Notes: a model not told the origin generated them from the letters alone. A stretch of 64,000 bases of DNA from Caprella mutica (GCA_947561585.1 CANNZV010000436.1:62001-126000), one strand, 5' to 3'; numbered from the stretch's first letter, positions 36,201 through 46,684 are shown. Made by a program: numbers and translations.

Positions 36201-37981
36201 TTGGTTACCAAAATGGACACCAAATGATTATGAGCCAACCAAACCGAATGGTAAGTTGCATCCAAAATAATCGAGAAGGTAACATGAACCAAATGGATGT
36301 ACAGCAGAATGTCAACAGCACACAAAATTCACAAATGAAAAGACTATGCCCAAGAATTGATGAGAAAATTGTGCCAACAGTTGAGAAACATGATAAAAAA
36401 AGTATTGGAATAAGTGAAAGCTGCTCAAAGACCGCCCAAAAGACTAAAGAACAATCTGCCAATAAGCAGGTTGAACAAAGCAACATCAGCTGCCCAACTC
36501 TTCTTGAATTAGAAAGCACGCTTGAGGAAATTTTAGACACTTCAATTTATGATACTCCGCAAACTAATGAGGATCTGTTCCCAGAAGTAGTCCTGCATGG
36601 GAATTCAATCCTGCAACAAACCACATCTGAAAATCAAACTACACCTAGGAAGAGATCTTCCTTAGATTGTTATAGTCCTGACAATTTTTCTGTTCCAATA
36701 GAAAAACTAGACACGATAGATATGGCGGATATCGTTAACGTCGGAATTCAATGTGATGGCAGTTCCATCGGATCATACATTTCTAATTCCGAGAGCGTTG
36801 AATTTTCTAATGTCAATCAGAATCTAGAACATGAGTATACGTCTCCCATGCACAGAAGCAATTCCGAAATGAGTTGTGGAAATCAAGATCAAAACCTTAG
36901 TTACGCGGAGTTGCAGCCTCAACAACAAACTGCTGCAGGATTCCATCATAACCAGACGAGTGATAGTTATTCTAGTACATATAATCCCAATGCTAATTAT
37001 GGTAATAACTATGACTATCCTTCTACATCAACCTATAGCGGTAACAGTAGTTCTCAGGTGCAGCTAGAATTATCTGTAAACGAAGCTAGTGGCAGTTCTA
37101 CAGAAGGTGGTGAGTACACATGTAGTTTGATATACTTTTTAAAGTAATAAACATCTCTCGTCGTGCTGATCTTTAGGTAGTTAGATTTTAGGAAATTGAA
37201 GAGCATTTAGTTTATGGTAAAAAGGTTTATCAAGGTATGGTTTCTATTAGCCCAATGTTTTTCTTAACTTAATTTTTCTTTTATGCTTTTCAATAAATGT
37301 TTTTCGTATTTCATCCCAACCCATCTATCTCATACTAAGGTTTTTATAATGAATAGTATAATGCACGAAAATTCACCTTGCACCTCGCTTAACTGCATAA
37401 CCCACAATGTTTTCGCTCATTCATATGAACGATATATTATAATTTTAAACTTCTTCGCATGATATAAATTATCCTGTACATTATTTTTTTCTTTTAAATT
37501 TACTTCATATTAGTGAGCGATATTTCTATTTAACTCGTACATTCTTCCTTAAATTACTTCCTTTGTTTAGTTTGATTTCTTCAACCCACACATAAGATAA
37601 CTTTAAATTCTTACCTATTTTAATATCTCAGGTCGCTTTGGTCATGCAAGCGGAGTCTACAGAAACAGTTTGTCTTCATTCACTCCTCCTTGGTTCCAAC
37701 AAGGTAAATATTAATGTCGAAAATCTCTTTAGTTTAATGCCAACTAGTTTTCTCTCCATAGAATAATGACATTCAGTAACATTTCAATAGCTTAATGCCA
37801 TAACATGTAATCAATAATTTTTCTCGTTGTTCCCCTAGGAGCATCAGACAAGATGGCTGCCACCTCACCATATGGTAGTTGGAGCACTTTCGGTAAACAC
37901 TACCCCTCGCAGTACTCGTACCCTTACCCACCAACACCTCCCGATGACACCTCCTCCTCCATACACAATCACCATCACCTC

Positions 37982-38013
<32 letters not shown>

Positions 38014-41000
38014 GCAGCAACATACAGCAATGCAAGATCAGCAGCAATCAGCAATGAGCAGGAGTACTGAAGCACCCATGGAACACAAATTTGGCCAGAA
38101 TAACTCTTCCGATACACCAAGTGAGTACTGTTACTTACCTATTAATTATAACCTTAGTCCTTAGAATAATTTAAACTCTAAATTAAGGTGGTGCCACCCT
38201 ACATGTATGGTCTCATCAAAACTTCGTCTCTAGGTATTATAACTTTGCATGAACAAGATTGCATGAACCTGAAGATCCAAAATTTTCATGATCCAAGTAG
38301 AAAATCAGCCTCAAAAATATGAACTGTTTACATCAGTTTGATGAACACAAATTTCAATAATGATATTCGACACCAAATGAAGCAAAATAGGAAGTAATGA
38401 AGAAGACCAGAAGTATAACTGGTAGTCACTTGATGTAATTCTACCCAGGGTTGCTCCGCATGTCCACAAGAAGTTAATCATTTAAGTGCATGGTGAATTC
38501 TTCCTGAAGAAATTGCAACGGCTGATAAACTATGTGCCCCGATTTCAGATCGAATGACCCCTGAGAGAATAACTGCCTCACCGAGCTTATCCCAAACTCC
38601 AAACTGCACCAATGATATGAAAGATCTATCATTAGCAGTTCTACCTACCTCTAATAATCTATCAAGTGCTGATAGCACAAATTCCTCAGTTGTCACTTCA
38701 TCATCTTCTTCCGCAAACGCCTTAGTAGCTCCTTCATCCTATTCCCCTTCGGTATTCAACAGCTCTTTTGGTATCAATTCTCCCTTCGATACGAAGAGCT
38801 CCCTTTCCTCTCTATCACCTTCTCATGCTCACCATGCTGCCACTTATGGTGGATACGCCAATGGGGCTCACGGCGCCATGGAATTCGCCCCTTCCTCCTA
38901 TGGGGGATCCTTCTACCCGGGAACTACAATGTTCAACGCAGCAAATAAATCCTTCGCTGTATCAGCTAGTGCTGTATCTCCAGGAGATAAAAACAAAAAT
39001 AAACGAACTAATACCGGTAAGCTGAAATTTTGTTTTCGTTTTAAGTTAAATTTTTAACTGGTTTCGGTGATATGGTATCGGGGTATAATAAGCTATAGAT
39101 TTAATTAATTTTAATGAATTACATAATAGAGAGAAACAGATAATCTAACTAATCTAACACACTTTACATCTGTTAGTTAGATTGAACAAATACAAAGCAA
39201 TGGGCTAATTGGCCGGACATTGTGACTCTACCTCGTACCATTGTTGTCTCCTTAGAGGAGTCTGTCATTACTAACCTCCATACTACTCAAACACAATTGG
39301 ATACGCTACACACCCACAATCCTCTTGTTGGTTAACCCAATTTGTCTAGCCGCTCTTATTATTTGTCTGGATGGCAGTTAATAGGCTCGCTGGATGATCT
39401 TTCATGCAGCCGACACATATACTTAGCTCGGTATAGAGTCCAGATATTATAGAGGTGTGTTGCCTATTGTAATAGAGCGAACCTACTTATTACCTTAGCT
39501 GTCAGACTAACACCAACATCTATGCTCTACCGCCGATATTGCAAGTGAATCTTTTTAACAATTGACAACGAATAAGAAATGATGCTTTGCATTATAGTTC
39601 TATTCTAAGAACTTAGCAGAATTTTCTTCTATTTTGGAGAGAAAATCTAGAACTTAGTGGATGTGCACTAATTAAATGTCTGTTCGCTTTAATTTACGTG
39701 TGAGTTTTTTAAATGTGATGCGAGTATGCAAGAATAAATTAAATATCCATAGTAAAATGTAGTGGTAAAATGTGCCTCTGAACTCAATGTCTATCTCGTA
39801 AGATTATCTGTGTGAAAGAGAAGCTCATCGGTCAGATTATTGTTAAGACAGCAGAGTTAAGTGGTTTTGGTTTGTTTGACGTTACAGAAGCGTGGTCTGA
39901 GGTGTAAATGACGCGTTTGTAGCCCTTCATTTTAGGAGGTTAGAGTGTCTGAAAAGTGAAGTTGAAGACAGATGGTGTGCTGGACGCTTAAATTACATTA
40001 TTTCAGATAATTGACTTCTCCGTCAAAGCCATGTTTGCTTGAATAGCAATCAGTTGGTTTTACCAAAATTGCTCTGAGTGAGAATAGAGTAACTGTATTT
40101 TTTCCTTATTTGTGTACTATGTAATGTATTCTAAGTCTTCTTCTATTAATTACCTAATAACTGCATGTTTATGAAATTATGTTTTGAAACTATAATTCTA
40201 CATATAATCTTTAATAACTGAATATCACTAATGATTTTTTTTTACTTTTCCACAGAAGGGAGAGAGTGTGTGAATTGCGGGGCCACTTCCACCCCCCTGT
40301 GGAGGAGGGATGGTAACGGACACTATTTGTGCAACGCTTGTGGTCTCTACTATAAAATGAATCGCACCAACAGACCCCTTGTGAAGCCAAAACAGAGATC
40401 CGTGAGTAAAATTTTAGTTCAAAATCATTTTTTTTATCGCTCTTAATACTTTCCTGAATCCTACTTCTTTTCAAAAATCTGACATTTCTTTTAATATTCC
40501 TGCATTGTTGATGGTTTTTAAATCCTCTCTTGCTTTTTGTTTGTAAATGAACAAATAAAGTAACCGTGTAAATTTGCATTATAGAGTAATAATCTACATA
40601 TTAACTGTACTCTCTCGGTTAGTTCTTTGTGCCACTTGGCTGTTCCTAAGAATGCCTTCCCTCTATTATAGTCTAAGAGCCTTATCACCTTTGCTCATCT
40701 GCTGCCATTTACAAGGGCTTACAGGGAATTTGTTTGGCAACTAACACGCGCTTCTCTTCACTGGTTGTTAGTTCCCCTTTCAATCAATAGAGGGACACAA
40801 TGGGCACCCTACCATCATATCCTTAAACAACTGCTCTTCCTAATAAAGAAATCCTAGTAAATTAGCTAACTTTGTAGCTAACCCACAAATAACGAAATGC
40901 AATCTAATTCGCTCTTACAAGAAAGACATCGTAGGGTACAAGACTTAGTACTAGTTAGGTAGGTTGGCATATTTTGTGCCGTAGGTACTTCAGAGACTGC

Positions 41001-44000
41001 CCTTTCCTTTTGTGTGACAGAAGGGGTACCTAAACACAAAGATCTGCCTCCCTTTACAGCCTAACTTCCTATTGGTCAACACATGTACAAAGCACTCTGT
41101 CACTCAGCTACTGTGGAAAACATTTATCCCTTCGCCTATTTGCTGTGGGATTTTCTAAATTCTAGTAATTTTAGATATAGGATTCATTAGTTACAAAATA
41201 ATGATATTAATATAGAGAATTTGTTCCGGACAATCCATTCTTTTCTTGCAACATATTCATCATATTTAATCGTATGATAGAATTTTCACTCTTGGTAATA
41301 CTTATATTTATCAAAGTGCGGAGTATATTTACTTTGAACAGCACATGCCAACTGTAGTCACCCCCATTTGGTAGCTATTGGGCAAGCAGGCAGCAAAGTC
41401 TTATCCGTCCCAATCACCCCTAGTTTCTTATCAAATCAGATCGTTATTGTGTTGTTTTCTCTCTTTTGTTCGCATAGGAGCCATGAGGCAGCTGTTCTAC
41501 TTACCATTCCTCTCTTCCTATACATTGCATCCATTACTCTTTCAATGTTTTTTTCAGTTCCATATTGTACCCTGAATTTTACCTGATATTTCCATACGAA
41601 TGTGAAGAAGTATTTCCTTTTAACTCGTTATAAAGTATAGAAATGTCTATGTGTTAATTAATAATTTTCTTTTTCTTCCCCAGTCTGCCAATAGAAGAGA
41701 GGGCACCCAGTGCGTGAACTGCAAGACCTCTTCCACTACCTTGTGGAGGAGGAATCAAGCCGGTGAACCAGTTTGCAACGCATGCGGCTTATACTACAAA
41801 CTACACAATGTGAGTACACATTAAACTCTTTGAAAACAATTGATAATTCTGTGCAAGTATTTCCAAACGACGACAAATTATTATACAAACCCAGAGAGAA
41901 AAAATATTGGCGAGACCGTATAAGATTTAAGCGGGACCAACCATAACCTTTACCTAGCTGTTTATAAATTAGATTGTTATATTAAAAAAAAACACTTCTC
42001 TTATATTCAGTTGCAATAGGCGACATAATTGTTATACCAACTGGTCGAATTAAGTGGATTACCTCGTAGAATTCAAACTCATACTAGTGATATTAAAACT
42101 AGTGTTCATCCTGCCATGTAAAAACACCATCGATTCCTAAACACTCCATAAAGTAGGTGAATAAACTGCCCGAAATTATAGAGGAATCTTGCCGCCGAAA
42201 CTGTGGTTGATAAGTACACTTGATTTCACCATTTTAGGAATGATAGTCAGTATTGGGGGTGTCATCACATGCCTTCGCTTCTTCCTAATTCATTTTTCTT
42301 GCATTATTGTTGCAGATGTATTTGCATTGAGTATGATCTTATCATGTCTAAGTAATATATGCTTGAAGAAACAGGTTAAAAAGGAAACTTGTATAGTAAT
42401 TTGTTACCTAACCTACTAGAAATAAAAGATTTTCTTGTTTATTCATATCATATGCTCAAGTAACCTTCAAAAATCTAATATTTAATTGAAGTACTATTTC
42501 CACACAGTAAAGATAGCACAGTGTTACAGTAAGGATAGCACAGTGTTACAGTAAAGATAGCACAGTGTTAGAGTAAGGATAGCACAGTGTTAGAGTAAGG
42601 ATAGCACAGTGTTACAGTAAGGATAGCACAGTGTTACAGTAAGGATAGCACAGTGTTACAGTAAGGATAGCACAGTGTTACAGTAAGGATAGCACAGTGT
42701 TACAGTAAGGATAGCACAGTGTTACAGTAAGGATAGCACAGTGATACAGTAAGGATAGCACAGCGTTAGCACTATAGCTTCCCCACGAGTCTCCGAAGCG
42801 TGTCCGTGTTTCGGTTTCCTGTCGTTTATGAGAAGTTAATCTCGACCACATGAACACTAAACCAATAATAGACAGAGGAAAAGTGACTAGAAAAGAAAGT
42901 ACGGCTTCCTAGGTACTTCATTTGTCTGTCCGAAACCATGATCCTAATCGCTCTCTTTGTTTTCGACCGTGTCCAAATCTTCAGTTAACTGCCCATTCAA
43001 TTAGTCTACCATTTGAAATTATTCCCAATGTTCAGTTCTAATGACTTGGTGAAATCCTCTTTCAGTGAGTGCGATTCGTTTACCCTTCACTTTATCTATA
43101 AGATAGCAAATTAATTTATTTCCAAAGAACATACAATTTTCAGAGAGATGCAATCTACATCTTTTATGAAGAGTTATTTATGTCTGAAGTAAATAGGTGA
43201 TAATAATCTATAAGGAAATATAGTTGAATGAGCGGGAGAAGATATCTGATTTTAAAATTATTACATCGATGATTAACCTCTTGTAATTATTTACTCTTTT
43301 CATTTTACTTTATTTGCATTGTTTTCATTATCAGTAAACTATCAATAACTAGAAAGATCTAATTAATTTGTCTGGAATTTCAAAGGAGCGAAACAATGAA
43401 TTTATTGCAGTTAGTTTAAAATTTTATTAGTTAATTTATTGTTTGAAATGTTAGTTCTTTAGCAAAGGAGTGTTGCAAGTTTTTTCTTTCCCATTTCCCT
43501 CTAATTAGGGCAACACCCGCTGAGTATGTCTGGCAACACTGACGTATGCTGTCACAACATTAGCTCTGTACCTAACTACTTTAAACTACTCTACTAATAA
43601 TTGCCTTTTACTAACTCTCATAAAGTATTTCCTATTAAATATGTATAATAGATCCAACATGGCTAACATACTGAATAATAGTCTTGTATTATTTTCTCTG
43701 CTAAAATATAGGAAGCATGTCGTTTGACGTGGTAGGTACAATAAAAACAATATCATAATCAAGAGGGACAGTCTTTCACACAGGAAGTCGCCTTTGTTTT
43801 TACTATCAAAAACATTTTCCTCAAGTCTCACCACATCTGAAATCAATAACAATCTGTTATACTTTCAAAAACACGATGACTTTGCCTATATACATAAAAA
43901 AGATGAGTTAAACTTGTTAGATTTACTATTTTACTAAAATACTTCTTTTCAATTACATATTTTAATATATTATTATTCCAAATTAAATCTCTTTCTTTTG

Positions 44001-45388
44001 CATTGAATATGTCTAAGTATTAGTATGATACTCTCCTCAATCTTCTGTTTATAGACCCCCCGTACATCTTTGACGTACCAATGAGCCACCGTACTGCAAT
44101 CATTCACATTAACATAACTACTGCTGCCTAAATACTATAGGTCTCAGTCTTCAGAACTATTAAACTTACACCACATTTAGCCCTAAACAGATCAGGGGAA
44201 CAAATTAGGCACCTTTGCGTTATTATTTACATATTTCAATAATTTGTATATTTACGGTAAATAGAAGAATGTTATTTACCAAAAGAGTTCATCCCTAGTG
44301 GAATATTATTTGTGATGACTTTTTGAATGTTATTCACCGTAAGGGTTCATCAGTAGTGGATTATTATTTGTATCTACTTGCAGAGACAATTTACTTTGGT
44401 ATTAATGACTCAATTTTGTCACTGAGTTATTTTATATAATATCAAATATGTCTATAGATTAATCTATAAACTCTTCAACTAATAATTTTTCTTTTTTCTC
44501 TTCTTCAGGTTTCTCGTCCGTTGTCCATGAAAAAAGATGGCATTCAAACCAGAAACCGAAAACTGTCTTCAAAAAAGAAAAAGAAAGGTTAGTTTCATTT
44601 TTAAACAACTTACTAGTATACCAGTCATAGTACTCTAATATTTATGTGGGCGATGTGGTACATCATCGGTAGAAAGAATGAAGAGAAGCTACCTTAACTT
44701 CTGTGGTGGTTAAAGTTTAATGGACTTCTTCCTAGTTTTCACAGTCAGTAGATATGAAAAAGTTTGAATCCTACATTATTTGGGTTTAAAATTAGTGACG
44801 TTAAAATTAGTAACTGAAAGTAGATTACACAGTTCAAATTTTAATTGAAATATCCAAAATTTAGTTTTATTTCAAAGGATATTAATCACAAATGGATTTT
44901 CTTTAAATAATAGAACAACGTAAAAACGGCGTGAATTCGATAACTTAAATCTAATAAATCACGTGCAAACCTTATAGGTATACAATATTACGAATTTTGC
45001 GATATATTAGGTTGATGAATTAAATTGTATAGTTTTCAATGAAATATTGCATCAGTACCTAATCCATGCACTTTTAACCACTGCAGGAATGCTTTTCTCA
45101 ACCGACATGATTCACTGTGACGGTAAGTCTGGTGCTGCTGGTGGTCCCGGGGGCTTCGGTAGTTTCGGCTCCCACAGCTCTTACATGTACAGCATGTACG
45201 GTGGTGCCATGACCGCAGCTGTGGCTGCCAGTATGGCTGGTGGACTCATGGGATCCGGAGCACAAGGTGGCTACCACCAACCCCACCCGGGCATGCACGG
45301 AATGGGTTCCCTGGGTCTCGGGGGAGCAGGAGGTGCAACTGGGGGACCTATGGGTCTCGGAAATGGATTCTGCACCGTCGGAGCATGA
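30144..45388 (+). CDS. grn: GATA transcription factor with two zinc fingers, GATA-1/2/3 (grain) class; ten coding exons
   Basis: Coding exons: 30144-30258, 34260-34400, 35079-37109, 37632-37703, 37839-38120, 38549-39016, 40256-40401, 41684-41809, 44509-44587, 45087-45388. Every intron has GT/AG borders and the phases match. The sum is 3762 nt, or 1253 residues plus TGA. The two C-X2-C-X17-C-X2-C fingers lie at about residues 1041-1065 and 1095-1119. The basic tail [20 protein letters not shown] follows the second finger. Such proteins act in the nucleus and bind WGATAR sites. The MEV start, the PPWF...[11 protein letters not shown] linker and the PPTPPDD motif recall vertebrate GATA-2/3 and insect grain (neural, limb and spiracle development), more than pannier (KLHGVNRPLAM). 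Serpent or another paralogue is not excluded. It is unusually long, mainly because of exon 3. The start codon sits one base after a splice acceptor, so an upstream untranslated exon is expected. Confidence 0.85.
30269..30376. repeat. 20-bp minisatellite in intron 1
   Basis: Five copies of AATGTCATACAGTGTCCTAA begin ten bases after the exon 1 donor site. Copies are almost identical. Confidence 0.95.
31100..31312. mobile_element. MITE of the GGGTAAGTTAC family, best-preserved copy
   Basis: The terminal inverted repeats are about 50 bp (GGGTAAGTTACGAATTATCG, then GTCGGT and CATCTTCGGTCATATAAG). They are flanked on both sides by TA (31098-31099 and 31313-31314). An inner inverted repeat (GTGTTATCTAATACTTCTG...CAGAAGTATTAGATAGCACT) makes nearly all of the 213 bp self-complementary. 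Its centre differs from the copy at 18822, so the family comprises different cores between shared ends. Confidence 0.92.
33342..33415. mobile_element. Motif M paired element
   Basis: The left half (GAGAGTTATGGTGGGGCCA) and the right half (CACCCCACCATAACTTTCTC) are inverse complements with a short centre (ATGATTACCCAACATGATCAT). This is one of the clearest complete copies. Confidence 0.7.
33510..33572. mobile_element. Motif M paired element
   Basis: AAAGTTATGGTGTGGCCATA with GAAGATTAAG on the left faces TCTCCACCATAATTTTCTCT on the right. It lies about 95 bp from the previous copy. Confidence 0.65.
34260..34400 (+). CDS. grn: GATA gene, coding exon 2 (possibly optional)
   Basis: The exon has 141 nt, phase 1 at both ends, and encodes [15 protein letters not shown]...[13 protein letters not shown]...ITITNDAT. 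The sequence is acidic and Ser/Thr-rich, with aromatic residues spaced as in activation domains, but no named domain was recognised. The acceptor (TTTACACCAACAG) has a weak pyrimidine tract and the donor is GTATGG, also weak. An upstream acceptor at 34214-34215 would put the exon in the wrong frame. It is supported mainly by exact phase fit to exons 1 and 3. Confidence 0.55.
34440..34521. repeat. Short tandem repeat in intron 2
   Basis: About 2.5 copies of GATTTAGAATTTGAAAATCT followed by GTAAATGATATA, starting 40 bases after the exon 2 donor. Confidence 0.85.
35079..37109 (+). CDS. grn: GATA gene, giant coding exon 3 (Asn/Gln/Ser-rich)
   Basis: A single exon of 2031 nt (677 codons), phase 1 at both ends. 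It opens with [18 protein letters not shown] and closes with [14 protein letters not shown]. No known domain was recognised. It shows an acidic Ser/Pro-rich first third with recurring PE motifs ([13 protein letters not shown]), an Asn/Gln-rich middle ([25 protein letters not shown]) and a Tyr/Asn/Ser-rich, prion-like end ([20 protein letters not shown]). Such composition suits a disordered transcriptional domain. An open non-repetitive frame this long in AT-rich DNA is not expected by chance. The acceptor is CTACCTCATCAG and the donor is GTGAGTACACA. Both fit exons 2 and 4, so I infer it belongs to this gene. It could be an alternative exon, because GATA factors of this class are usually much shorter. 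Confidence 0.75.
37110..37631 (+). other. Intron 3; possible read-through end
   Basis: If the donor is not used, the frame continues for 12 codons to TAA at 37145-37147. That stop overlaps AATAAA at 37146-37151. A short isoform without zinc fingers is therefore conceivable. The rest of the intron is AT-rich, with a good pyrimidine-rich 3' end. Confidence 0.5.
37632..37703 (+). CDS. grn: GATA gene, coding exon 4 (conserved aromatic motif)
   Basis: The exon has 72 nt, phase 1 at both ends, and encodes [19 protein letters not shown] followed by WFQQ. The PPWF motif occupies the place of the LPWLDGG motif of vertebrate GATA-2/3, which supports the class assignment. The acceptor is TTTTAATATCTCAG and the donor GTAAAT. 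Confidence 0.8.
37839..38120 (+). CDS. grn: GATA gene, coding exon 5 with polyglutamine
   Basis: The exon has 282 nt, phase 1 at both ends. It encodes [19 protein letters not shown], then [10 protein letters not shown], and then a His-rich stretch and 13 consecutive Gln (mixed CAG and CAA codons). The SPYGSW...FGK and PPTPPDD segments parallel SPWNLSPFSK and FPPTPPKD of vertebrate GATA-3. The glutamine tract is likely length-polymorphic. Intron 4 is only 135 bp. Donor GTGAGTACTG. Confidence 0.85.
38121..38548 (+). other. Intron 5, nothing recognised
   Basis: Unremarkable intron sequence ending in CCCCGATTTCAG. Confidence 0.6.
38549..39016 (+). CDS. grn: GATA gene, coding exon 6 (Ser/Ala-rich linker)
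   Basis: The exon has 468 nt, phase 1 at both ends, and encodes about residues 881-1036. It is a Ser/Thr/Ala-rich, presumably disordered region ([19 protein letters not shown]) followed by [18 protein letters not shown] and the basic end [11 protein letters not shown] that leads into finger 1. Codon use is more GC-rich than in exon 3. The acceptor is GCCCCGATTTCAG and the donor GTAAGC. Confidence 0.85.
39017..40255 (+). other. Intron 6, nothing recognised
   Basis: This 1.2-kb intron is less AT-rich than the intergenic sequence and non-repetitive. A weak inverted repeat (AATCTAACTAAT...CTGTTAGTTAGATT) lies at 39140-39183. No exon was recognised. Confidence 0.55.
40256..40401 (+). CDS. grn: GATA gene, coding exon 7: N-terminal zinc finger
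   Basis: The exon has 146 nt, entering in phase 1 and leaving in phase 0. It encodes [20 protein letters not shown], then [20 protein letters not shown] and PLVKPKQRS. Zinc ligands are CVNC and CNAC, 17 residues apart. The sequence matches the GATA N-finger nearly residue for residue. Differences from the usual form are DGN for [12 protein letters not shown] for LYHKMNG-N and LVKPKQR for LIKPKRR. In this family the N-finger modulates DNA binding and recruits FOG-type cofactors. The exon cannot be skipped alone without a frameshift. Confidence 0.97.
40402..41683 (+). other. Intron 7, nothing recognised
   Basis: This 1.3-kb intron is non-repetitive and ends in TTTTCTTCCCCAG. The overlapping open frames near 41370-41586 are chance frames in pyrimidine-rich sequence. 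Confidence 0.6.
41684..41809 (+). CDS. grn: GATA gene, coding exon 8: C-terminal zinc finger
   Basis: The exon has 126 nt, phase 0 at both ends, and encodes [20 protein letters not shown], then [20 protein letters not shown] and HN. Zinc ligands are CVNC and CNAC, 17 residues apart. This is the principal DNA-binding finger. The exon ends exactly after LHN, a splice position I recall as shared among GATA-1/2/3 genes. KTSSTT replaces the more usual KTTTTT or QTTTTT. Donor GTGAGTACACA. Confidence 0.97.
41892..41952. mobile_element. Degenerate motif M element in intron 8
   Basis: GAGAGAAAAAATATTGGCGA with GACCGTATAAGATT faces GCGGGACCAACCATAACCTT. The layout resembles the paired elements but with many changes. 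Confidence 0.3.
41953..44508 (+). other. Intron 8 remainder
   Basis: The longest finger-region intron (2.7 kb). It contains the 22-bp minisatellite listed separately and, at 44267-44385, two imperfect direct copies of a 58-bp segment beginning GAATGTTATT. No exon was recognised. Confidence 0.55.
42503..42770. repeat. 22-bp minisatellite in intron 8
   Basis: About 12 copies of ACAGTAAGGATAGCACAGTG plus TT. Each unit contains GTAAGG, a donor-like sequence, and CACAG, an acceptor-like one. The array sits within the intron separating the second finger from its basic tail. Confidence 0.95.
44509..44587 (+). CDS. grn: GATA gene, coding exon 9: basic tail of finger 2
   Basis: The exon has 79 nt, entering in phase 0 and leaving in phase 1. 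It encodes [20 protein letters not shown] then SKKKKK. The tail contacts the minor groove and contains the nuclear localisation signal in this family. VSRPLS replaces the usual VNRPLT. The acceptor CTCTTCTTCAG is strong and the donor is GTTAGT. Confidence 0.95.
45087..45388 (+). CDS. grn: GATA gene, coding exon 10: Gly-rich C terminus
   Basis: The exon has 302 nt including the TGA stop at 45386-45388. It encodes [19 protein letters not shown], a Gly/Ser/Met-rich body ([20 protein letters not shown]) and the end [11 protein letters not shown]. No domain was recognised. Its GC-rich codons contrast with the AT-rich flanks. A strong internal donor, GACGGTAAGTC, lies at about 45118-45126 and could remove most of the Gly-rich body if used. 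Confidence 0.9.
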
Positions 45389-46684
45389 GACAGAAGTTTA
45401 TTTCATCATTAACTTCTATAAAAAAATTAGGTAAATTAAGTTGTTGCTAACTTTTGATAAATTTTTATTTGAGTCTATTTTTAACTTTAGACCAAATTCA
45501 CTCAAAATCTTATCTATTTACTAGAATTAACTTTTTAGACTGTACAAATTTTTAATAGCTTTAAAATGATTTCATGATGGTAAATAACAGTGAAGAAAAT
45601 ACCTTAGATTTCATTTTTAATGCAGAGTTTCTACTAATTTTTAAGTACTTTGTAAAAATAATGTTTAGAAGATTTTTATAGTAGATTGTGTGTGTATGTG
45701 TGTGCCATCCATCCGGAAAACTATTTGGCCTTGCTTTCTCTGATTACATCAATCAGTTAATGACAACGTCCACTAAATGATTAGAAGTTATACGACCATA
45801 TATACTCAATACCTATAACTCTAGTTATTTCAAATAGTTACTCCTCTTGTCCATATTAATCATAATGGCTCTAATTTTAAAATCTTGTACAGAAAACTGA
45901 ATATTTTGCTACCTGTAAGAATACGATATATATTTGTAAATTATTTTCTATCTAAGGGAACTATGTACTTCAATCATAACATTAACAATTAGCATTCATT
46001 CTCTATTTTTTAGTTTATTGCTTTAATTTCTTTTCTGCAGATGAAATTAAGCTGTTCGATTATAATAAAATGGAAAGTAAATGTAGAAACTATCGGGTAA
46101 TTCTAGTAGCACATTCCCTGAATAACATTTAACCTAGAACTCTTGCGATGTTCTGAAACACTATTCGAACAGTTATTTAGATTTACAATTTATTCTGTGC
46201 CAATTTAGATTATGAATCATACCACTCAGTCTTTTGATTCAGGCTTCTGATTATTCTTTCTTATCTAATTCTCAAGTGAATCTGAATCAAACCACAACAA
46301 GCAGTAGGATCTACATTTTTTAAGTTTTCTGTAATTAGAATTTTTGTGGGCTGTCTATTCTATGTTTTTCTCTGTCTGTACCCAATGGACGTAAACTATT
46401 ATTTGTAGTTTTATACATTTTGACTATATAAACAAATGTAAACTTTACCTCCTACTGAAGCTAATGCTGTGGATAGATAATTGCAATATTGAGGTTTCTA
46501 TCAACTTAAACCAAGAGTTTAAAATAACAATTTTACTCTAAATTTAGTGTTGCATTTTAATCACAATTTACCGAAAGAGTTTATGCTTTTTCTTTTTTAG
46601 ATAATTATAGAAAAATTGACGATTTGAGTTACTTTAAAAATATTCTTTTAGCTTTATTTAAAAATTTGTTGTACTTAATAGAAT

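Noticed and set aside
34987..36540. Several reverse-strand frames over the giant GATA exon
   Set aside because: They are shadows of the strong forward coding frame, whose splice phases fit.
37773..38120. Reverse-strand frames with Leu or Val/Ala runs
   Set aside because: They are antisense of the polyglutamine tract in exon 5.
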